Source: Desulfobacterales bacterium RIFOXYA12_FULL_46_15 (GTDB taxonomy: Bacteria > Desulfobacterota > Desulfobacteria > Desulfobacterales > Desulfobacteraceae). From it: DNA of 64,000 nucleotides. The DNA lies in NCBI GenBank assembly GCA_001799395.1, contig MGTJ01000018.1:1-64000 (forward strand), given 5' to 3'. The notes beneath the pieces are model-generated. The model was not told where the DNA came from, did not search any database, and saw nothing but the letters and a program-made list of their open reading frames with translations. Of this stretch, positions 54,333-63,424 are shown piece after piece; the first letter of the stretch is position 1, and the number at the start of each line of letters is the position of its first letter. Made by a program: the position numbers and the translations under genes.

Positions 54333-55046
54333 ATGATGACAAGGGTTTCTGTCTGCATGGCATTGTATAATGGCAGCGAATATGTTGAGGAACAATTAAA
54401 GTCTATTTTAATTCAGTTATCAGATGCAGATGAGATTATTATCTCTGATGACGGTTCCACAGATGATTCGCTAAAAATTGTCCAGGGTTTGAATGATCAT
54501 AGAATACGATTGATAGAAAATAAAAACACAAATAATTTAATCCTGAATTTTGAAAATGCCCTGAGACATGCCTGCGGTAAATATCTTTTTCTGACAGATC
54601 AGGATGATATCTGGGAACCCCATAAAATTAATGTCATGATGAAATATCTGAAAGACTATGATCTTGTTGTCAGTGATTGCTCTGTTATAAACCGAAACGG
54701 AAATATCATAAATGATTCTTATTTTAAATTGAGAGGATCCGGAAAAGGCTTATTAAAGAATCTGATCAAAAACCGTTATGTGGGTTGCTGTATGGCATTC
54801 AATCGGTTTGTGCTGGATAGATCACTGCCGTTCCCCAAAACAATCCCTATGCATGACTGGTGGATCGGTATGGTTGCCGAAATGTTCGGAAAAACTTTTT
54901 TTTGTGGAAAAGCGCTTGTAAAATATAGGAGACATGATAAAAATACATCTCCGTTTATTGATCACAACCAATATGGTTTTTTAGAAAAGATTGGGTTTCG
55001 GATGAATTTATGTTGGGCATTGTTTAAGCTTTTTTCAGGCCGATGA
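54333..55046 (+). CDS. Glycosyltransferase family 2
   Basis: A 237-aa GT-A enzyme beginning VSVCMALYNGSEYVEEQLKSI, with ISDDGSTDDSL and LTDQDDIWEPHKI, the metal-binding Asp cluster typical of rhamnosyltransferase-like GT2 proteins of O-antigen loci. It is the first plus-strand gene after the SapC unit and is preceded by a 289-bp gap in which I see no convincing promoter. It starts at ATGATG with CAAGGA upstream. Confidence 0.85.
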   Translation: MMTRVSVCMALYNGSEYVEEQLKSILIQLSDADEIIISDDGSTDDSLKIVQGLNDHRIRLIENKNTNNLILNFENALRHACGKYLFLTDQDDIWEPHKINVMMKYLKDYDLVVSDCSVINRNGNIINDSYFKLRGSGKGLLKNLIKNRYVGCCMAFNRFVLDRSLPFPKTIPMHDWWIGMVAEMFGKTFFCGKALVKYRRHDKNTSPFIDHNQYGFLEKIGFRMNLCWALFKLFSGR

Positions 55047-55138
55047 ACAGGATGAGTTTTAAATTCATGACCATCTTTTGACAAGCTATATTTTTTTTAA
55101 GGGAGTGATGTAATTTGTAAATTAAGGGATTCAGCGTA

Positions 55139-56026
55139 ATGGGAAAAGAAAAGATAGAGGTTTCCATCATTATTATTAATTATAATACCAGGGAACTGAC
55201 AAAAAATTGTATTGACTCCATCTTTTACCACACCCAAAAAAACTGTTTCGAAGTGATTGTGATTGATAATGCCTCAAGTGATGGCTCTCGTAATGCCCTT
55301 TCAACCCTTGAATATGAAAATTACCACTATATCTATAATGAAAAAAATTCCGGTTTTTCAAAGGCAAATAACAGGGCTGCAATTGCAGCTTCAGGTGATT
55401 ATTTATTCTTTATGAATTCCGATATGGTTTTTGTAAATGATGTCGTGTCTTTTCTGTTTGAAAAGATTCATCACAATCCAGCAATCGGCATTGTTGGGCC
55501 GAAATTTTTGAATCCTGACGGCACCTTACAGGTTTCATGCAGAAATTTTCCAGGTATTATCTTTGGCCTGACAAAATTTTTTCCATTTTTAAAAAAAAAA
55601 TTGTCAGGAAAAAATTTGGAATATTATCAGGATCAAAGGAATTATTCCATTGAGCAAACGGTTGATACGGTTTCTGCCGGTGCCCTGATGATTTCAAGAA
55701 AGCTGTTCGGGGATATCGGCGGGTTTGATGAGTTCAGTTTCATGTACGCGGAAGATGCCGATATCTGCAGACAGGTCCGGGATCGCAGGTTGAAGATTAT
55801 GTACAACCCTTCTGCAATACTGATCCACTTCGGCGGGCAGAGCAGTAAATTGAATAGTTATCGGGCTGTCTGGTCCTATTATTTTGCTTTTTACTATCTA
55901 TATAAAAAATATTATTTCGGCAAGTGTGCGGTATTGATTAAACCGGTCTTTTTTTTAAGAGCTCTTATCGGTGTCATTGGGAATTTTTTTAAAAAAGACA
56001 AACGGGTCACCTGGAATAATAAATAA
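55139..56026 (+). CDS. Glycosyltransferase family 2 (rhamnosyltransferase-like)
   Basis: A 295-aa GT-A enzyme with VSIIIINYNTRELTKNCIDSI, VIDNASSDGS, FMNSDMVFV (metal-binding region) and MYAEDADICRQVRD, the pattern of GT2 rhamnosyltransferases. A basic, hydrophobic tail suggests membrane contact. AAGGGA precedes the ATG. The stop overlaps the next start by one base (TAATG). Confidence 0.87.
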   Translation: MGKEKIEVSIIIINYNTRELTKNCIDSIFYHTQKNCFEVIVIDNASSDGSRNALSTLEYENYHYIYNEKNSGFSKANNRAAIAASGDYLFFMNSDMVFVNDVVSFLFEKIHHNPAIGIVGPKFLNPDGTLQVSCRNFPGIIFGLTKFFPFLKKKLSGKNLEYYQDQRNYSIEQTVDTVSAGALMISRKLFGDIGGFDEFSFMYAEDADICRQVRDRRLKIMYNPSAILIHFGGQSSKLNSYRAVWSYYFAFYYLYKKYYFGKCAVLIKPVFFLRALIGVIGNFFKKDKRVTWNNK

Positions 56027-57000
56027 TGAGAATCTTTGTAACCGGTGCGAGCAGTTTTATTGGAAGATGGTTGATTCCCTTTTTGATAAAACAGAACCAT
56101 ATGGTTACCGGTGTCTTTAGAAATAAGACCGCTGATATAAATAATGTTTCGCAGGCAGGGTTCGGCATTCGGTATTTTGATACCCTGGATGGGAAAACCG
56201 ATTTCAGGCAAGCTCTTGAAAACATTGATGTCGTTATCCATCTGGCAGCACTGGTTCATATTGGTAAAAGACATGAGGGTGACCTGCAAAGGGAATTTAT
56301 GAGGGTGAATGTTGATGGGACCCGAAACCTTGCAGAACAGGCGGCTCAAAATAAAGTAAAACGGTTTGTTTTTATCAGCTCCATCGGGGTAAACGGCAAA
56401 TCAATCAAAACCCCTGGTTTTTTTAATGAGGAAAATGACGAAAAACCTTACAACGCATATACTGCTTCAAAATTTGAGGCAGAAAAGGTATTGAGGGAAC
56501 TATCGGCGAGAACAGGCCTTGAAATTGTTATTATTCGTTCTCCCCTTGTTTACGGGCCTGGAGTTAAGGCTAATTTTTTGAAAATGATCGATCTTGTTAA
56601 TACAGGGCTGCCCTTACCGTTTGCCGGTATAAGCAATAAAAGAAGTTTTATTGCCGTGGATAATCTTGTGGATGTGATTGCAACATGTGTTGTCCATGAA
56701 AAAGCTGCCGGAGAAACATTTTTTGTCAGCGATGATCAGCCCTTATCAACACCTCAGTTGATTGAGAAAATATCAGAGGCGCTTGGATTCAAACCCAGGT
56801 TATTTTATTCTCCTTCATTGTTTTTCAAGTACGTGTTGATCCTTATTCGCCGGCAGGAGATATATGAGAGCCTGTGGGGGAATATGGCGGTGGATTCAAG
56901 GAAAATTAATCATTATCTTGGATGGAAGCCTATAATGACGATGGATGAGGGCATCCGGAAAACCATTCACTGGTATTTGGAAAAGAAAAGTGCAAAATGA
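56026..57000 (+). CDS. NAD-dependent epimerase/dehydratase (SDR)
   Basis: A 324-aa extended SDR with GASSFIGRWLIPFL (NAD loop), FISSIGVNG and the catalytic YTASK. Together with the WecA-like gene that follows, the pair recalls wbpV-wbpL in Pseudomonas O-antigen loci, where WbpV makes UDP-QuiNAc or UDP-FucNAc from the 4-keto-6-deoxy intermediate. The CapD-like dehydratase that would make the intermediate is two genes downstream. The exact sugar is an inference. Confidence 0.82.
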   Translation: MRIFVTGASSFIGRWLIPFLIKQNHMVTGVFRNKTADINNVSQAGFGIRYFDTLDGKTDFRQALENIDVVIHLAALVHIGKRHEGDLQREFMRVNVDGTRNLAEQAAQNKVKRFVFISSIGVNGKSIKTPGFFNEENDEKPYNAYTASKFEAEKVLRELSARTGLEIVIIRSPLVYGPGVKANFLKMIDLVNTGLPLPFAGISNKRSFIAVDNLVDVIATCVVHEKAAGETFFVSDDQPLSTPQLIEKISEALGFKPRLFYSPSLFFKYVLILIRRQEIYESLWGNMAVDSRKINHYLGWKPIMTMDEGIRKTIHWYLEKKSAK

Positions 57001-57007
57001 AGCATTT

Positions 57008-57985
57008 ATGGAAATAGTATCTTATTTTCGGTATATGGTCTGTCCGATTATATTGGGAAGCCTGGGGGCCTGGTTTGTATCCCGATACGGGCAACGACTC
57101 AAGATTATGGACCTGCCCACGAATAGAAGTTCCCACGTAAGAAATACACCAAAAGGCGGTAGTATCGGGATCTTGATCACATTTATCTTTTCATCGCTCC
57201 TGCTTGAGTTTTCCGGCTTTTTCTGGATACCGGTTGTTTTTCTATCCCTTGTCTGTCTTTTGGGAGACCGGGTTGATCTTCCGATTTCTTTCCGGCTTTT
57301 TGTCCAGACCTTATGTACTGTCATTGTCCTAATTTTTTATTTTTTTCAGACCGGGTCTGGCAATTGTGCCCTGTTCCCCTTGATGGCCCTATTTATTGTC
57401 GGTACAGCCAATTTTTATAATTTTATGGATGGCATCGACGGAATTGCAGGAATTTCGGCTGTTTTGTCTTTTGGGTTACTCGGATTTTTTATACATAGCA
57501 TTCAGGCCGATGTGAGATTCTCTTTATTAGCCTTGTCTATTGCCTTTTCATCGCTGGCTTTTTTATTTTTCAACCTTCCTGCAGCTCGCGTTTTTATGGG
57601 GGATGTGGGGAGTGTTTTTTTAGGATTTGTTTTTGCTCTGATCGTTATTTTTGTTGCCAGGGATATTGCTGATTTTTTCTGTATGACTGGCTTTCTTTTT
57701 CTTTTTTATATGGATGAATTGACGACCATGGCAATCAGATTGAAAAAAAAAGAATCATTACTCAAAGCCCATCGAAGACATCTCTACCAGATACTGGCAA
57801 ATGAAATGGGAAAAGATCATTGGAAGATATCTTCAGGATATGGCGCCTGCCAGTTGATAATCGGCTCTGCTGCTTTTTTTTTGAGATCATATGGTATTGG
57901 ATTAATGTTCTTATTCTATGCAGTATGCGGCATGGTTTTCATCAGCTTTTCTTATATGATCCGGAAAAAGGCATTTGACCTATGA
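57008..57985 (+). CDS. WecA/WbpL-like polyprenyl-phosphate HexNAc-1-P transferase
   Basis: A polytopic (about 10-11 helices) GT4-type phosphosugar transferase of about 325 aa. It has MDLPTNRSSHVRNTPKGG near the N-terminus, the catalytic NFYNFMDGIDGIAG, FMGDVGSVFLGF and a C-terminal HRRHLYQ. It attaches a HexNAc-phosphate to undecaprenyl phosphate to start a glycan. No clear ribosome site supports ATG 57008; the upstream ORF extension overlaps the epimerase gene. It is coupled by ATGA to the dehydratase. Confidence 0.87.
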   Translation: MEIVSYFRYMVCPIILGSLGAWFVSRYGQRLKIMDLPTNRSSHVRNTPKGGSIGILITFIFSSLLLEFSGFFWIPVVFLSLVCLLGDRVDLPISFRLFVQTLCTVIVLIFYFFQTGSGNCALFPLMALFIVGTANFYNFMDGIDGIAGISAVLSFGLLGFFIHSIQADVRFSLLALSIAFSSLAFLFFNLPAARVFMGDVGSVFLGFVFALIVIFVARDIADFFCMTGFLFLFYMDELTTMAIRLKKKESLLKAHRRHLYQILANEMGKDHWKISSGYGACQLIIGSAAFFLRSYGIGLMFLFYAVCGMVFISFSYMIRKKAFDL

Positions 57986-59886
57986 AAATTCGAATATCAA
58001 GAAATTTATACATTGTTCTGACAATTGATATTATTCTTTTGTGTATTTCCTTTTATATAGCCCATTTGATTCGATTTGATTTTATTCTTCCTGAATATGC
58101 ACTGGAAAAATTTTTTAATATGCTGCCCTATGTCTTGGGAATTAAAATTTTATATTTTTATTTTTTTGATATGTACAAAGGCATGTGGCGTTATACAGGT
58201 ATAAATGACTTGTTAAATGCCGTCAAAGCATCAATTATAGGAAGTTTGACCGTTATTGCCGTTGTTTTATATGTGAATCGATTTGAAAATGTTTCAAGAT
58301 CTGTTTTTATTATTGACTGGTGCTTCACATTAATCAGTATTGCCGGTTTGCGTGTGATAACAAGGCTGGCTTTTGAGCAATTTACAGAAAATATCAGCTT
58401 TCAGGATTTAAAAGCGGCTTTTCTAAAATTATTTAGAATCACCTCAAAACACAGCAAGGGCGTTATTATTATTGGTGCTGGGGATTGCGGAGAAAAAATC
58501 TGCCGGGAAATTAATGAGGATGCCTCTCTTAAATATCATGTTAATGGTTTTTTAGATGATGATGATTCAAAAGCCGGAAGAAAAATACATGGTATTCCGG
58601 TTCTGGGTGGAATCAACCGTATGACCGACGCTGTCCTTTCAACAGGGTCACAGGAAGTAATTATTGCCATTCCGTCTCTCAGCAGGGAAAGGATGAGGCA
58701 AATCGTCAATGTTTGTAAGGATTCCGGCATTGTCTTTAAAACCGTTCCAAGTATGAGTGAGTTAATAAATGGAAAAATTACCATCAGCTCCATAAGAGAG
58801 GTTGAATATAGGGACCTTTTAGGAAGGGAACCGGTTAATCTTGAAAAAGATAAAATCGGCGACTATCTGGGGGGAAAAGCAGTCCTTGTAACAGGTGGCG
58901 GGGGGTCTATAGGGCGAGAATTATGTAAGCAGATTTGTAAATTTGACCCGGAAAAAATCATCCTTTTTGAAAGAGCTGAAACACCCCTGTATGAAATTGA
59001 TCTCGAACTTAAAAAAGAATTTCCCCATATCAAGATACTTCCTGTTTTAGGGGATATTCAAAATAGGCATGAAATAGAAGCCATCTTTGAAAAGCATACA
59101 CCGGACATTGTATTTCATGCCGCCGCTTATAAGCATGTTCCCATGCTTGAACTGCACCCTGTTAAGGCAGTGGAGAACAATATTACCGGGACTCAAAATC
59201 TTGTTGATGCCGCCATAAAATTTCAAAGCAGAAAATTTGTTCTGATTTCAACGGATAAGGCGGTTAATCCTGCAAATGTAATGGGAGCTAGCAAACGGGT
59301 TGCAGAAATGATTCTCCAATATAACAGCTTAAGAGAAAATTTAAAAACCGGATTTATCACAGTACGATTTGGCAATGTGATCGGAAGCGCTGGAAGTGTA
59401 ATCCCTCTTTTTAAAAAGCAGATTGAGGAAGGAGGACCGGTAACTGTAACTCATCCTGAAATTATCAGATATTTTATGTTGATTCCTGAGGCCTGCCAGT
59501 TGATCCTCCAAGCCGGGGCCATGGGGAAAGGTGGAGAAATCTTTATCCTTGAAATGGGTGAACCTGTAAAGATTGATAACATGGCCAGGGATCTCATAAG
59601 ATTTTCAGGTTTTGAACCCGATGTTGATATCAAGATAGAATATACCGGGTTAAGGCCGGGTGAGAAATTGTATGAAGAATTGATGACCGATCAGGAGAAT
59701 GTTGTTACCACCGGTCATCAAAAGATTATGGTGCTGAACGGTTATACAGGAGATATAAGCGAATTGCTTGGCAGGCTGGAAGAACTGAAAGATGCAGCAG
59801 AAAATAGAAACCAGGACCATATAAGGAAGGTATTGCGACAGATTATCCCAGAATACAATCCCAATCCTCCAATGGAAATAAAATAA
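57982..59886 (+). CDS. CapD/WbpM/PglF-like UDP-GlcNAc 4,6-dehydratase
   Basis: A 634-aa membrane-bound dehydratase: about four N-terminal helices, a first Rossmann domain (IIIGAGDCGEKICREIN) and the catalytic SDR domain with VTGGGGSIGRELCKQI, HAAAYKHVPMLE, STDKAVNPANVMGASKR (Met in the usual Tyr position, Lys kept) and RFGNVIGSAGSVIPLF. It makes the UDP-4-keto-6-deoxy-HexNAc used by the epimerase or by the aminotransferase at 60882. Confidence 0.9.
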   Translation: MKIRISRNLYIVLTIDIILLCISFYIAHLIRFDFILPEYALEKFFNMLPYVLGIKILYFYFFDMYKGMWRYTGINDLLNAVKASIIGSLTVIAVVLYVNRFENVSRSVFIIDWCFTLISIAGLRVITRLAFEQFTENISFQDLKAAFLKLFRITSKHSKGVIIIGAGDCGEKICREINEDASLKYHVNGFLDDDDSKAGRKIHGIPVLGGINRMTDAVLSTGSQEVIIAIPSLSRERMRQIVNVCKDSGIVFKTVPSMSELINGKITISSIREVEYRDLLGREPVNLEKDKIGDYLGGKAVLVTGGGGSIGRELCKQICKFDPEKIILFERAETPLYEIDLELKKEFPHIKILPVLGDIQNRHEIEAIFEKHTPDIVFHAAAYKHVPMLELHPVKAVENNITGTQNLVDAAIKFQSRKFVLISTDKAVNPANVMGASKRVAEMILQYNSLRENLKTGFITVRFGNVIGSAGSVIPLFKKQIEEGGPVTVTHPEIIRYFMLIPEACQLILQAGAMGKGGEIFILEMGEPVKIDNMARDLIRFSGFEPDVDIKIEYTGLRPGEKLYEELMTDQENVVTTGHQKIMVLNGYTGDISELLGRLEELKDAAENRNQDHIRKVLRQIIPEYNPNPPMEIK

Positions 59887-60486
59887 ATGAAACGGTTTTT
59901 TGATTTTTCAGCTTCCTTGATACTGCTTTTTATTCTATTCCCCTTGTTTATCCTGGTTGCAGTGGCCGTGAGGTGCAAATTGGGAAATCCCATTGTATTC
60001 AAACAGGTAAGGCCGGGATTCCATAACAAACCTTTTATGATATATAAATTTCGCTCATTAACAGATGAAAAAGACGGAAATGGAAATCTTTTGCCGGATT
60101 CCGAAAGATTTAGCCGCTTTGGCTCCTTGCTCCGTCGATCAAGCCTTGATGAGCTGCCGGAGCTGATCAATGTCTTGAAGGGGGATATGAGTCTTGTGGG
60201 GCCAAGACCTCTTTTGGTACAATATCTGGATCGCTATGATCCTGTGCAGGCCCGGCGTCATGATGTCAACCCCGGGATCACAGGGTGGGCACAGGTGAAC
60301 GGGCGGAATGCCATCAGTTGGGAGGAAAAATTCAGGTTGGATGTCTGGTATGTTGATCATCATAATTTTGGGCTTGATTTAAAAATTTTATTAATAACCC
60401 TGATTCAGGTTTACAAACAATATGGCATACATCAGAAAGGCCATGTAACAACAGAAGAATTTATGGGGAGTGCAGGAAATGGGTGA
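59887..60486 (+). CDS. PglC-like sugar-phosphate transferase (short monotopic form)
   Basis: A 199-aa phosphoglycosyl transferase with one N-terminal membrane re-entrant helix (FFDFSASLILLFILFPLFILVAVAV). Other motifs are FKQVRPGFHNKPFMIYKFRSL, DELPELINVLKGDMSLVGPRPLL and PGITGWAQVNGRN. It is the minimal PglC-type core. It lies next to an acetyltransferase and aminotransferase, as in bacillosamine loci, and would load the amino-deoxysugar phosphate onto undecaprenyl phosphate. Confidence 0.88.
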   Translation: MKRFFDFSASLILLFILFPLFILVAVAVRCKLGNPIVFKQVRPGFHNKPFMIYKFRSLTDEKDGNGNLLPDSERFSRFGSLLRRSSLDELPELINVLKGDMSLVGPRPLLVQYLDRYDPVQARRHDVNPGITGWAQVNGRNAISWEEKFRLDVWYVDHHNFGLDLKILLITLIQVYKQYGIHQKGHVTTEEFMGSAGNG

Positions 60487-60880
60487 CAGGTTTGAAAACT
60501 GGGAATATCCGGAAATCATCGACGGAAAACCGACAAAATACCAATGGATTGTTCAGGGGGTTTCAGGATTACAACTCGGGTATAAAACAGATATCGGTGC
60601 ATTTACTTATATCAACGCTCATGAAAAAGTGGTGATTGAAGACTATGTTCAGTTGGGCTCTCATTGTTCTGTCTATTCGGTTTCAACCATAGATGGAAAA
60701 AAGGGAAAAGTGACATTGAAAAAGAAATGTTCTATCGGCAGCCACAGCACGATAATGCCGGGTATCACCATTGGCGAGAATTCAATTATCGGAGCCCATA
60801 GTTTTGTAAATAAGGATGTACCGGATAATGTGATCGCATTTGGCATTCCGGTTAAAATCATTAAGAATATGGAGAACTGA
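60479..60880 (+). CDS. Hexapeptide-repeat N-acetyltransferase
   Basis: A 133-aa left-handed beta-helix protein with isoleucine/valine hexapeptide repeats (LQLGYKTDIGAFTYINA, CSIGSHSTIMPGITIGENSIIGAHSFV). It is shorter than PglD and has no separate N-terminal domain. In this context it probably acetylates the 4-amino group made by the adjacent aminotransferase. ATG 60479 with AGGAA and GGGAG upstream is preferred to GTG 60470; it overlaps the transferase gene by 8 bp. Confidence 0.82.
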   Translation: MGDRFENWEYPEIIDGKPTKYQWIVQGVSGLQLGYKTDIGAFTYINAHEKVVIEDYVQLGSHCSVYSVSTIDGKKGKVTLKKKCSIGSHSTIMPGITIGENSIIGAHSFVNKDVPDNVIAFGIPVKIIKNMEN

Positions 60881-60881
60881 G

Positions 60882-62072
60882 ATGGATTTTGCGCCATGGC
60901 CATTTTTTTTCGATGATGAGATCCAAGCTGCCGTAAATGTTCTTAAATCCGGAAAAATCAATCAATGGACAGGGAATGAAATTAATGCGTTTGAAAAAGA
61001 GTTTTCCAGTTATATCGGTTCAAGCCATGCAATAGCCCTTGCCAATGGCAGCCTCGCCTTAGATATCGCTCTTCTTTCCTTCAATATCGGAAAGGGAGAT
61101 GAGGTGATTGTCACTCCCCGGTCGTTTGTTGCATCAGCCGGTTGTGTTGCATTGAGAGGAGCAATTCCTGTTTTTGTTGATGTGGATCCTGTCAGCCAGA
61201 ATATCACTCTTGAAAATATTTCAAAAGCTATCAGCCCAAAGACAAAAGCGGTCATTCTTGTACATTTGGGAGGCTGGCCGTGTGATTTGATTAAAATCAA
61301 GTCATTTTGTGAACAAAATAATATTGTATTGATTGAAGACTGTGCCCAGGCCATGGGTGCGAAATTTGATAGACGAAGCGTCGGAAGTTTCGGTGATTGC
61401 TCCATTTTTTCCTTTTGCCAGGATAAAATCATGACAACCGGTGGTGAAGGCGGAATGCTGGTGACAAACAATACGGATATTTGGGAAAAGGCATGGAGTT
61501 ATAAGGATCATGGAAAGAATTATGATCTTGTGTTTCGCCATGATCATGAACCAGGGTTCAAATGGCTTGTAAACAGCTTCGGCACCAACTGCAGGATGAC
61601 TGAAATGCAGGCTGCAATGGGACGGGTCATGCTCAGAAAAGTTGACGGATGGGTAAAGAAAAGAAGAGAATTCGCAGACTTGTATAATAAGGCATTTGAT
61701 AATATTCCGGGGTTGAGGACAACCCTACCTGGTGCCGATTTATATCATGCTTATTATAAATATTATGTTTTTATAAATCAGAATGAGTTAAAGAAATCAT
61801 GGAACAGGGATGCGGTAATCAATTCGTTAGATAAGGCAGGAATTCCTTGCAATACGGGTGTATGCCCTGAAATATACCGTGAAAAAGCCTTTGAAAAAGC
61901 ATATTATAAAATCCATGGCTCAAAAAAAAATAAAGCAACTGTTTTTCTCCCTGTGGCAAAACAGTTGGGTGAAACATCAATCATGCTAATGGTACATCCT
62001 ACCCTAAAACCGGAATCTGTTCATTTCGTAATTGAGCAGGTCAGACTCGTGATGGAGAAGGCTGCTAAATAA
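60882..62072 (+). CDS. DegT/DnrJ/EryC1/StrS sugar aminotransferase
   Basis: A 396-aa PLP enzyme with SGKINQWTGNEINAFEKEF, ALANGSLALDIALL (phosphate region), LIEDCAQAMGAKFD and the Schiff-base lysine in FSFCQDKIMTTGGEGG. It has the canonical sugar 4-aminotransferase layout, probably using the CapD product. Start ATG 60882 has GGAG seven bases upstream and lies just after the acetyltransferase stop; the longer ORF start in the track is not needed. Confidence 0.9.
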   Translation: MDFAPWPFFFDDEIQAAVNVLKSGKINQWTGNEINAFEKEFSSYIGSSHAIALANGSLALDIALLSFNIGKGDEVIVTPRSFVASAGCVALRGAIPVFVDVDPVSQNITLENISKAISPKTKAVILVHLGGWPCDLIKIKSFCEQNNIVLIEDCAQAMGAKFDRRSVGSFGDCSIFSFCQDKIMTTGGEGGMLVTNNTDIWEKAWSYKDHGKNYDLVFRHDHEPGFKWLVNSFGTNCRMTEMQAAMGRVMLRKVDGWVKKRREFADLYNKAFDNIPGLRTTLPGADLYHAYYKYYVFINQNELKKSWNRDAVINSLDKAGIPCNTGVCPEIYREKAFEKAYYKIHGSKKNKATVFLPVAKQLGETSIMLMVHPTLKPESVHFVIEQVRLVMEKAAK

Positions 62073-62075
62073 GTT

Positions 62076-63404
62076 TTGATAACCGGAAACCATGACAAGA
62101 AGGCAATTTTTACTGTTCTACGAGGTAATTGGTCGTGGATGCGAGAAGCCTTTTGGGTTGGGTTCGGTCTTGTAACATCAGTTTTAGCCCTTCTTGCCGG
62201 GACCCGATTTTTGACAATATTGCTTTCCACAGAAGAATATGGGAAACTGGCTTTGGCCATCAGCCTTGCAACTTTAGGGGTTCAGATTCTGGGAGACCCT
62301 ATAGGAAAGACATCTGTTCGCTTTTATTCAGGCTGGTGTGAGGCGGGAAAACCCTATGGGTTTATTCAAAGCTTAAAAAAATCTTTGATTTATGCGGTCG
62401 TGTGTATTGTACTGCTTTGTATCGGCACTTTGATTTCAGGATATTTTTTTGATATATCCCCAGGATATTATTTGGTTATCGTGACCGGCCTTTTTTCCAT
62501 TCTGCTCATCCTTAACCGTGTTGCGTTTGCTTTGGAGGATGCTGCACGGTTAAGACAGTTCAGGGGGCTTATCCAGGGCACCTTTGAAGCCATGAGATTC
62601 TTGTTTGCCGTTGGTTTTATCATCATTTTTGCATTACCTCGTACGGAAATAGTACTTAGCGGATTTGTGATTGCAGGCGTCTTAGTTGTGACAGGGCATG
62701 GAATTTTTCTATATAAGTTTTTCATTACTGCTCAATTGGTAAAACCTGGTGGTCTTAAAACTGTTTCTTTTACAGTCAGTGATTCCATGAAAGCTTACCA
62801 GTTACCATTGATCCTTAGCAATGCCTGTATCTGGATCGTGATGATGGCAGAACGATGGGTTTTAAGATACTACAGCAGCTCGATGGATATCGGCGGCTAT
62901 ACTGCTGTTTATCAACTGGCATTTATTCCCATGCTTTTTATCAGTAGTTTTATGGTCTTGCTCATGGAACCGATTCTTTACCAGGTTGCAAGGTTGGATG
63001 GGAAAGCTGCGGCTTCTCTCCAGACGCTTAAAATTAACCATTATATTGCATTTGGCATTTTGTCTGTTTCATTAATTCTTTTCATAATCCTCCTCTTTTG
63101 TTATCCAACAGTCGGATATCTTTTTCTCGGTGCTGAATTTCGTCCTTATAGCTGGATTTTTCCTTGGCTTTTGCTGGCGGGCGGCTGTTTTGCCTCTGCA
63201 CAACAATTACTTTTAAAATTGAGCTGCGAGATGCGTACTGATCTGCTGGCTCTTTTATGGTGTGGAGTTGCAGCCGTTGCAGTGACATCCTATATTGTTG
63301 GTGCAAATTATTGGCAATTAAAGGGAATATTAGTGGCAATTGTTGCCGTTAATGTTTTATTTGTCATATTTTTATTGTTTTTCTTTTACAGAGATAAGAA
63401 ATGA
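62076..63404 (+). CDS. Oligosaccharide flippase-like membrane protein (MOP superfamily)
   Basis: A 442-aa protein with about 12 membrane helices. Near the N-terminus it has FGLVTSVLALLAGTRFLTILLSTEEYGKLALA, the PST/MOP hallmark. It is the second flippase of the window and probably serves the 54-63 kb locus. The start is TTG 62076; the first ATG in frame (62139) would trim 21 hydrophilic residues and is equally possible. Confidence 0.85.
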   Translation: MITGNHDKKAIFTVLRGNWSWMREAFWVGFGLVTSVLALLAGTRFLTILLSTEEYGKLALAISLATLGVQILGDPIGKTSVRFYSGWCEAGKPYGFIQSLKKSLIYAVVCIVLLCIGTLISGYFFDISPGYYLVIVTGLFSILLILNRVAFALEDAARLRQFRGLIQGTFEAMRFLFAVGFIIIFALPRTEIVLSGFVIAGVLVVTGHGIFLYKFFITAQLVKPGGLKTVSFTVSDSMKAYQLPLILSNACIWIVMMAERWVLRYYSSSMDIGGYTAVYQLAFIPMLFISSFMVLLMEPILYQVARLDGKAAASLQTLKINHYIAFGILSVSLILFIILLFCYPTVGYLFLGAEFRPYSWIFPWLLLAGGCFASAQQLLLKLSCEMRTDLLALLWCGVAAVAVTSYIVGANYWQLKGILVAIVAVNVLFVIFLLFFFYRDKK

Positions 63405-63424
63405 GACAGGCACCATCCATATCA

